Shown: positions 44,094 through 49,250 of the stretch, piece by piece | Position numbering within the stretch: position 1 is the stretch's first letter | Layout: each line of letters starts with the position of its first letter | Assembly: GCF_000424145.1 (NCBI RefSeq) | Contig: NZ_AUJI01000040.1 | Span: 1-49,250, forward strand | Direction: 5' to 3' | DNA: 49,250 bases | Source: Butyrivibrio sp. AC2005 | GTDB lineage: Bacteria; Bacillota; Clostridia; Lachnospirales; Lachnospiraceae | The notes under the pieces: model-generated | What the model saw: the letters and a program-made list of their open reading frames with translations, nothing else | What the model was told of the DNA's origin: nothing | The model's database searches: none | Position numbers and translations under genes: made by a program

Positions 44094-44130
44094 TGCAAGG
44101 CTCCGGGGAGTCGCAAATGACACTTTGTTT

Positions 44131-44139
44131 TGATATAAT
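44131..44139 (+). promoter_or_regulatory. extended -10 promoter of the NlpC/P60 gene
   Basis: TGATATAAT is a perfect extended -10, 46 bp before the start codon. A matching -35 is weak (tcgcaa at 44111-44116, 17 bp). Confidence 0.5.
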
Positions 44140-44184
44140 TGAAGTGATAAAAGTTTTGTTTTTTTATTTTCAAATGGGGATTAA

Positions 44185-45579
44185 ATGAAAAGATTTTCAA
44201 AAAGATTATTTAATAGATGTCTATGTGGTGCATTGGCAGTTGTAATGCTGACTGTATCAGGTGTTCCTGCGCTTGCAACTTCAAGTGAAGAGCTTAAGAA
44301 GCAGCAAAAAGAGCTTGAGAAGCAGCAGAAGGAGCTCGAAAAGCAGCAAAATGCCATAGAGTCTCAAAAAAAGGAGAGTCAGAGCGGTCTGAACAATGCC
44401 AATCAGAACATCAGTGAGATACAGGGCGAACAGGCTGAGCTTCAGGAAGGCATAGATGAAGCTAATGAGGAGCTTGTGGGTCTTCTGACAAGTATAGATC
44501 TTATTCAGGCAGACATAGAAGAAACTCAGATTAAGATAGAGAAGACTCAGCAGGAGTATGAGGAAGCCAAGCGTCAGGAGGAGATACTCTATGATGCTAT
44601 GAAGAAGCGAGTAAAGTTTATGTATGAAAAGGGAGAGGTGTCTTATGCACTACTCCTTCTTCAGGCTGAGAATGTAGGCGATATGCTTAACAAAGCCGGA
44701 TATATTGAAGAACTTTATGATTATGACAGACAGAAGCTGGCTGATTTTATCCAGGCTAAAAATGCAGCTGAGCAGTACGGGCAAGAGCTTGCAGAAGCTA
44801 AGTCAGAGCTTGAGACATCACAGTATGAGTTGAAAGAAGAGCAGGCTCATGTTGAGCAGGTTATTGATCAGTATAAGAAACAGTATGCAAATTTTGATGT
44901 CCAGCTGGCAAAAGCCAAGCAGGATGCGGCAGTATATTCTGCACAGCTGCAGCAGCAGACTGCACAGATAAGAGATCTGCAGGCAAAGATAGATGCCAAG
45001 CAAAGTGAAGTAAAAAAGACCAAGAAGGCAGCAGATGAGGCTGCGGCAAAAGAGGCTGCAGCGGCCAAAAAGAAGAAGGAAGAAGAGGAAGCTGCTAAAA
45101 AAGCGAAAGAGAAAGAGCAGCTTGCGGCTAATAATACAAACAATAATGATCAGGCTAATAATTCTGAATCATCAAAGTCTTCAAATGAGGCAGCTTCAAC
45201 ACCTGTAAAGACGGTACCTGCTGTGGCAGGTGCTGCTACGGGCCAGAATATAGCTAATTATGCATGCCAGTTTGTAGGAAATCCCTATGTAGCAGGAGGA
45301 ACAAGTCTTACAAACGGTGCCGACTGTTCGGGGTTTGTCTATGCTGTTTACAAACAGTTTGGAATAAGCGTGCCCAGATCATCCTATTCACAGGCTACCT
45401 ATGGTAGAGAGGTTTCATACCAGAATGCTCAGGCAGGGGACGTTATATATTATGGCGGACATGTGGCTATTTACCTTGGCGGAGGCAGAATAGTTCATGC
45501 AAGTACGGCAAAAACAGGAATTAAGTATGAAAATGCCACGTACAGAACAATTTTGACTATCAGAAGATTTGTAGGATAA
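44185..45579 (+). CDS. secreted peptidoglycan hydrolase, PcsB/CwlO-like NlpC/P60 protein
   Basis: 464 residues. The signal peptide ends near VPALA. A long coiled coil (about 33-290) begins with three KQQKELE-type heptad repeats. An Ala/Lys/Glu-rich then Asn/Ser-rich linker (about 290-345) leads to an NlpC/P60 cysteine peptidase domain with Cys381 (GADCSGFV), His426 (GGHVAIYLG) and His438 (IVHAS). The family cuts D,L-endopeptide bonds in the cell wall. The coiled coil is usually where FtsEX binds and activates PcsB/CwlO. FtsEX genes are not in the window. Probable role: growth or daughter-cell separation. Confidence 0.93.
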   Translation: MKRFSKRLFNRCLCGALAVVMLTVSGVPALATSSEELKKQQKELEKQQKELEKQQNAIESQKKESQSGLNNANQNISEIQGEQAELQEGIDEANEELVGLLTSIDLIQADIEETQIKIEKTQQEYEEAKRQEEILYDAMKKRVKFMYEKGEVSYALLLLQAENVGDMLNKAGYIEELYDYDRQKLADFIQAKNAAEQYGQELAEAKSELETSQYELKEEQAHVEQVIDQYKKQYANFDVQLAKAKQDAAVYSAQLQQQTAQIRDLQAKIDAKQSEVKKTKKAADEAAAKEAAAAKKKKEEEEAAKKAKEKEQLAANNTNNNDQANNSESSKSSNEAASTPVKTVPAVAGAATGQNIANYACQFVGNPYVAGGTSLTNGADCSGFVYAVYKQFGISVPRSSYSQATYGREVSYQNAQAGDVIYYGGHVAIYLGGGRIVHASTAKTGIKYENATYRTILTIRRFVG

Positions 45580-45628
45580 ATTTAAAATAGAGTATGCCCG
45601 GCAGGCAGCTTTGTAAGGAGTACGTATT

Positions 45629-47056
45629 TTGGAGTGGAATAAATTACTCTGCGGAGACAGGATTCGCCCGATAGTTAAGCGTGAGGGATCACAGGATCTT
45701 CGCAGCGAATTTGAAAAAGACTATCATAGAATAATCGGAAGTGCTTCTTTTAGACGCCTTCAGGATAAGACTCAGGTTTTTCCTCTGGATCAGTCAGATT
45801 TTGTGAGGACAAGGCTGACACATTCCCTGGAGGTATCTTCTTTTTGCAAATCCCTGGGACAGAATATCGCAAGGAAAATACTTTCAGAGATTAAGGATGA
45901 GAGCTTTGAGCCATCATATCAGCAGGATATCTGCGATATTTTACAGTGTGCAGGACTTTTGCATGATATAGGAAATCCACCTTTTGGTCATTTTGGAGAA
46001 ACGGTTATAAGGGAGTGGTTTAAGGAAAATCTGCCAAAGCTTGAATATGTGGATGCTAATTCAACTTTCAGGAAGCTGACGGACATTCTTAACCCACAGA
46101 TGCAGAATGATTTTTATAACTTTGAAGGTAATACACAGGCGTTAAGAGTGGTCACCAAGCTGCATTATCTTGTGGATGAGCATGGGATGAATCTCACCAA
46201 GGCGCTTCTTGCAACAATAATTAAATATCCGGTTTCTTCTCTGGATGTGGATAAAAAAAGTGCAGATATCTGTTGTCATAAGATGGGATATTATTACGCG
46301 GATCGTGATCTTTTCAGAGATATAGAGTATTCCTGTGGCCTGAATGGCAGGCGACATCCGCTTACATATATTCTGGAGGCGGCAGATGACATAGCATACA
46401 GGACAGCAGATATTGAAGATTCTTATAAAAAAGGCCGGATCAGCTTTGATATGCTTGTCAGAGAGCTTGAGCAGAGATGCCTTAAGGATCAGTCAGATTC
46501 CGGCTACAGATCGCTGATAGAATCACTAAAGTACAGATATGAAAAAGGAATAGAGCGCGGAGTTAGTGATCCAGGAGAGTATGCTGTGCAGAACTGGATC
46601 GTGGCTGTTCAGGGAAAACTCATTTATCTTGCGACAGAAAGCTTTGCCGGACATTATAAAGAAATAATGGACGGTTCTTTCGGTCAGGAGCTTCTTGAAG
46701 GAACAGAAGGAAAGCATATAGTTGATGCGCTTGGGGCTATTGCTGTGAAATACGCATTTAATTCTGAGCCTATTTTGAAGATAGAAGTGAGTGCGGATCA
46801 GATTTTGACGTATCTATTGGACAGACTTGTACCTGCAGCCGTGCATTATGATACGGACGTGAAGCTTCGTCCTATAGACTCAAGGATGATTTCTTTTATC
46901 TCGGAGAATTATAAGACTATCTATCATATATATTCGCAGGGAAAAAGCGAAGATGAAAAGTTATACTTAAGGCTTCTCCTTGTGACAGATTATGTGTGTG
47001 GTATGACAGACAGTTATGCCAAGAGACTATATCAGGAATTAAACGGCCTCATATGA
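45629..47056 (+). CDS. dgt: dGTP triphosphohydrolase-like HD protein
   Basis: 475 residues, HD superfamily. SFRRLQDKTQVFPL, RTRLTHSLEVSS (first metal His), CAGLLHDIGNPPFGHFGE (HD dyad) and ILEAADDIAYRTADIEDSYKKG are present. The family splits dNTPs into nucleosides and triphosphate, controlling the dNTP pool and sometimes phage defence. Start is TTG 45629, with aaggag 10 bp upstream. It lies 49 bp after the NlpC/P60 gene with no terminator visible, so they may be co-transcribed. The length (longer than the ~340-aa type) fits the E. coli Dgt-like group. Confidence 0.92.
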   Translation: MEWNKLLCGDRIRPIVKREGSQDLRSEFEKDYHRIIGSASFRRLQDKTQVFPLDQSDFVRTRLTHSLEVSSFCKSLGQNIARKILSEIKDESFEPSYQQDICDILQCAGLLHDIGNPPFGHFGETVIREWFKENLPKLEYVDANSTFRKLTDILNPQMQNDFYNFEGNTQALRVVTKLHYLVDEHGMNLTKALLATIIKYPVSSLDVDKKSADICCHKMGYYYADRDLFRDIEYSCGLNGRRHPLTYILEAADDIAYRTADIEDSYKKGRISFDMLVRELEQRCLKDQSDSGYRSLIESLKYRYEKGIERGVSDPGEYAVQNWIVAVQGKLIYLATESFAGHYKEIMDGSFGQELLEGTEGKHIVDALGAIAVKYAFNSEPILKIEVSADQILTYLLDRLVPAAVHYDTDVKLRPIDSRMISFISENYKTIYHIYSQGKSEDEKLYLRLLLVTDYVCGMTDSYAKRLYQELNGLI

Positions 47057-47152
47057 TCTTTTGCTTAATCAATTGATTTTGCTTGCATTTTAAGACAGTT
47101 ACATTTATGGTATTTGAGTAGCTTCACTAAATTTATTCAGAAAGAGGAAAAT

Positions 47153-48700
47153 ATGGATAAAGAATTGGTAGTGGTTCTGGATTTCGGTGGGCAGTACAAT
47201 CAGCTTGTTGCTCGCCGTGTCAGAGAATGTAACGTTTATTGTGAAATCTATTCCTACAAAACGCCTATTGATCAGATTAAGGCTATGAATCCTAAAGGGA
47301 TAATTCTTACCGGCGGACCTAACTCCTGTTATGAGGAAGGCGCTCCTACTTACACAAGAGAATTATTTGAACTCGGCATTCCGATTTTAGGCTTGTGCTA
47401 TGGCGCCCAGCTCATGATGCATGTCCTTGGCGGTAAGGTTGAGAAAGCACCTGTAAGAGAGTACGGCAAGACTAATACTTTTATAGATGGCGCAAAGGAT
47501 ACATTATTTGCCAATATTCCTGCTGAGACAATTGTGTGGATGAGTCACTTCGACTATATCAGCAAGGTTGCACCGGGATTTGAGATAATCGCACATACAG
47601 CAGATTGCCCTGTGGCAGCAGCTGCCTGTGAAGAGAAAAAGTTATATGCTATTCAGTTCCATCCTGAGGTTCTTCATACAGTTAAGGGAAAAGAGATCCT
47701 TCACAATTTTGTAAGGGGTATCTGCCAGACTGAAGGCTCCTGGAGAATGGATTCTTTCGTTGAAAATACAATAAAAGAGATCAGGGAAAAAGTTGGAGAC
47801 GGTAAGGTACTTCTGGCTTTATCAGGTGGTGTTGATTCCTCTGTTCTTGCAGCTCTTTTGGCAAAGGCTATTGGTAAGCAGCTTACCTGCGTTTTTGTTG
47901 ATCATGGTCTCCTTCGCAAAAATGAAGGCGATGAGGTTGAGGGTGTATTTGGACCCAATGGTAATTTTGATATAAACTTTGTTCGTGTAAATGCGGCAGA
48001 GAGATATTACGCAAAGCTTAAAGGTGTGGAAGAGCCTGAAAGAAAGCGTAAGATTATTGGTGAGGAGTTCATCCGTGTCTTTGAAGAAGAGGCTAAGAAG
48101 ATAGGTAGAGTTGACTTCCTTGCGCAGGGAACAATTTATCCCGATGTGGTAGAGTCAGGTCTTGGCGGAGAGTCAGTTGTAATCAAGTCTCACCACAATG
48201 TAGGCGGTCTTCCGGATTATGTTGATTTCAAGGAAATCATCGAACCTCTTCGTTCGCTGTTTAAGGATGAGGTTAGAAAAGCAGGTCTTGAGCTTGGTCT
48301 TCCTGAATACCTGGTATTCCGTCAGCCATTCCCCGGACCGGGACTTGGCATCCGCATAATCGGTGAGGTTACTGCAGAAAAGGTTAGAATTGTTCAGGAT
48401 GCTGATTATATTTACAGAACTGAGCTCGCAAATGCAGGGCTTAAGAAGCTTCCGGATCAGTATTTTGCAGCTCTCTCAAATATGAGATCAGTCGGTGTTA
48501 TGGGTGATGAGAGAACCTATGACTATGCTGTAGTCCTTAGAGCTGTTGAGACAATTGATTTCATGACTGCTGAGGCTTCTGAGATTCCCTTCGAGGTGCT
48601 CCAGAAGGTTATGAGCAGAATAATCAATGAGGTCAAGGGTGTTAACAGAGTAATGTATGATTTGACGAGTAAGCCTCCGGGAACGGTGGAACTTGAATAA
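47153..48700 (+). CDS. guaA: GMP synthase (glutamine-hydrolysing)
   Basis: 515 residues. The class I glutamine amidotransferase domain has [11 protein letters not shown] (Cys nucleophile) and [10 protein letters not shown]. The ATP pyrophosphatase domain has [11 protein letters not shown]. The C-terminal dimer domain has [16 protein letters not shown] and ends [10 protein letters not shown]. It converts XMP to GMP. ATG 47153 has aaagagg 6 bp upstream; a TTG at 47114 is not supported. The 3' end of guaA is a known integration site for genomic islands in other bacteria; here the coding end and its terminator look intact. Confidence 0.97.
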   Translation: MDKELVVVLDFGGQYNQLVARRVRECNVYCEIYSYKTPIDQIKAMNPKGIILTGGPNSCYEEGAPTYTRELFELGIPILGLCYGAQLMMHVLGGKVEKAPVREYGKTNTFIDGAKDTLFANIPAETIVWMSHFDYISKVAPGFEIIAHTADCPVAAAACEEKKLYAIQFHPEVLHTVKGKEILHNFVRGICQTEGSWRMDSFVENTIKEIREKVGDGKVLLALSGGVDSSVLAALLAKAIGKQLTCVFVDHGLLRKNEGDEVEGVFGPNGNFDINFVRVNAAERYYAKLKGVEEPERKRKIIGEEFIRVFEEEAKKIGRVDFLAQGTIYPDVVESGLGGESVVIKSHHNVGGLPDYVDFKEIIEPLRSLFKDEVRKAGLELGLPEYLVFRQPFPGPGLGIRIIGEVTAEKVRIVQDADYIYRTELANAGLKKLPDQYFAALSNMRSVGVMGDERTYDYAVVLRAVETIDFMTAEASEIPFEVLQKVMSRIINEVKGVNRVMYDLTSKPPGTVELE

Positions 48701-48784
48701 TACACTTAACAAGAGACAACATTGTTTTCCATGAAAAGGGCAAAATGATGGTTTCTCAAAATTGAATATTAAATGGATGTTATT

Positions 48785-48828
48785 AGACCTTGTATGAGTC
48801 GTTATGCGATTCGTATGAGGTCTTTTTT
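48785..48828 (+). terminator. guaA terminator
   Basis: A 17-bp stem (48785-48801 with 48807-48823, four G-U pairs) has the loop ttatg and is followed by six T residues. Confidence 0.88.
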
Positions 48829-49250
48829 GATACTTGAAACAAGGTTATATCATCTGAATTCCAAATAATCTCCCCTGCAATTCCCGGGTGAGACCCAGCG
48901 TAAATAAACGCTGAAATATACCCGAAAAAGCATGGAGAAAATCAGGACTAATAAGAACCGCAAACCCTTGTAAACCCTAGTAAAATCCATATTTATTTCA
49001 GATGATATTTCGGTGTGGGGACGCTGGTTAAAGGACCTTATGGTCGTGATATTCTCCGATAAATTTCGGCAAATATATCACCTTTTGGTGAGGTTATGCC
49101 GGGACAAATCGGGGATAAGTGTAGGAGAGACACTTGTTGGATTCAGATGATATATCAGATGAAATACATGTGTAAAAAATACTTTTTTATAAGAGCGACT
49201 AGGGAAAATAACTTGGTCCCAAATGGGGAAAATGGGTGTGCCCCGGGACA
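48829..49250. other. non-coding region with repeated 12-mer and hairpins, cut by the window end
   Basis: No supported gene is visible in these 422 bp. A 12-bp element occurs three times: atatcatctgaa at 48847-48858, and its reverse complement ttcagatgatat at 48997-49008 and 49142-49153. Small hairpins include agcgt/acgct near 48900, tcacc-tttt-ggtga near 49080 and aagtgt/acactt near 49120. The right end has a GTGTG at 49236-49240 followed by ccccggg. It could be a structured RNA, the end of an integrated element, or the upstream region of a gene outside the window. Confidence 0.4.

Noticed and set aside
47057..47152. Purine riboswitch or PurR box before guaA
   Set aside because: The 96-bp gap lacks the conserved purine aptamer loops and no paired AWWWCCGAACWWT-type boxes are seen.
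49236..49250. Start of a group II intron (GTGTG followed by ccccggg)
   Set aside because: GTGYG begins group II introns, but only 15 bases are visible before the window ends, so nothing further can be tested.
1..49250. CRISPR array or known defence island
   Set aside because: No regularly spaced repeats, Cas, restriction-modification, CBASS or retron genes are recognisable; the dGTPase-like protein alone is a housekeeping-type gene here.

Overview
The window looks like a chromosomal segment of a low-GC, Gram-positive anaerobe of the Lachnospiraceae type; a Butyrivibrio or Pseudobutyrivibrio relative is my best guess, not a proven identification. The reasons are AT-rich DNA with strong AGGAGG ribosome binding sites, a T-box ahead of ileS, lipoproteins with acidic low-complexity linkers, a class 1B pyrDK pair, a Nup-type nucleoside ABC transporter, and several large membrane proteins typical of rumen and gut clostridia. 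Most of the window is ordinary chromosome with surface-biogenesis genes scattered through it.

Region 1 (1-1101): two identical tRNA-Gly(GCC) genes. The 3' end of the second carries a tiny integrated element of about 867 bp, made only of an N-terminally truncated tyrosine integrase flanked by a 22-bp direct repeat of the tRNA 3' end. The original tRNA terminator has been displaced to 1078-1101.

Region 2 (1170-6943): a five-gene operon encoding a PAP2 phosphatase, an FkbH-like HAD-IIIC glyceryl transferase, an acyl carrier protein, an MBOAT acyltransferase and a membrane-anchored SGNH protein. The layout resembles dltABCD with the adenylating ligase DltA replaced by FkbH. I read it as a candidate system that loads a small acyl unit (probably glyceryl) on an ACP and exports it onto a cell-surface polymer. 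This is the most interesting part of the window.

Region 3 (6948-14652): a T-box-controlled ileS, a polytopic GtrII-like membrane protein, a secreted SGNH protein and, on the other strand, an esterase lipoprotein.

Region 4 (14593-20537, minus strand): a nucleoside uptake and salvage operon, bmp - nupO - nupP - nupQ - deoC. Its promoter has a perfect TGTGA-N6-TCACA dyad just past the predicted transcription start.

Region 5 (20666-32770): glycogen phosphorylase, an aconitase-family hydratase, a GH9-like lipoprotein that has lost its catalytic acids, an alpha/beta hydrolase, a membrane-bound Mur ligase, a large membrane protein and a D-Ala-D-Ala-type ligase with a Gly/Lys-rich insertion.

Region 6 (32748-39552): plsC, the pyrimidine genes pyrC, pyrK and pyrD, a DUF1934 protein, ispE, and two poorly known genes. 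Region 7 (39653-48828): a trigger-factor/FKBP-like lipoprotein, asnS, a second GtrII-like membrane protein, a PcsB/CwlO-like NlpC/P60 hydrolase, a dGTPase-like HD protein and guaA. The last 420 bp (48829-49250) has no convincing gene but carries a 12-bp element in three copies and several hairpins. It may be the edge of an unseen element or a structured RNA.

All functional calls come from reading motifs. No database search was run.
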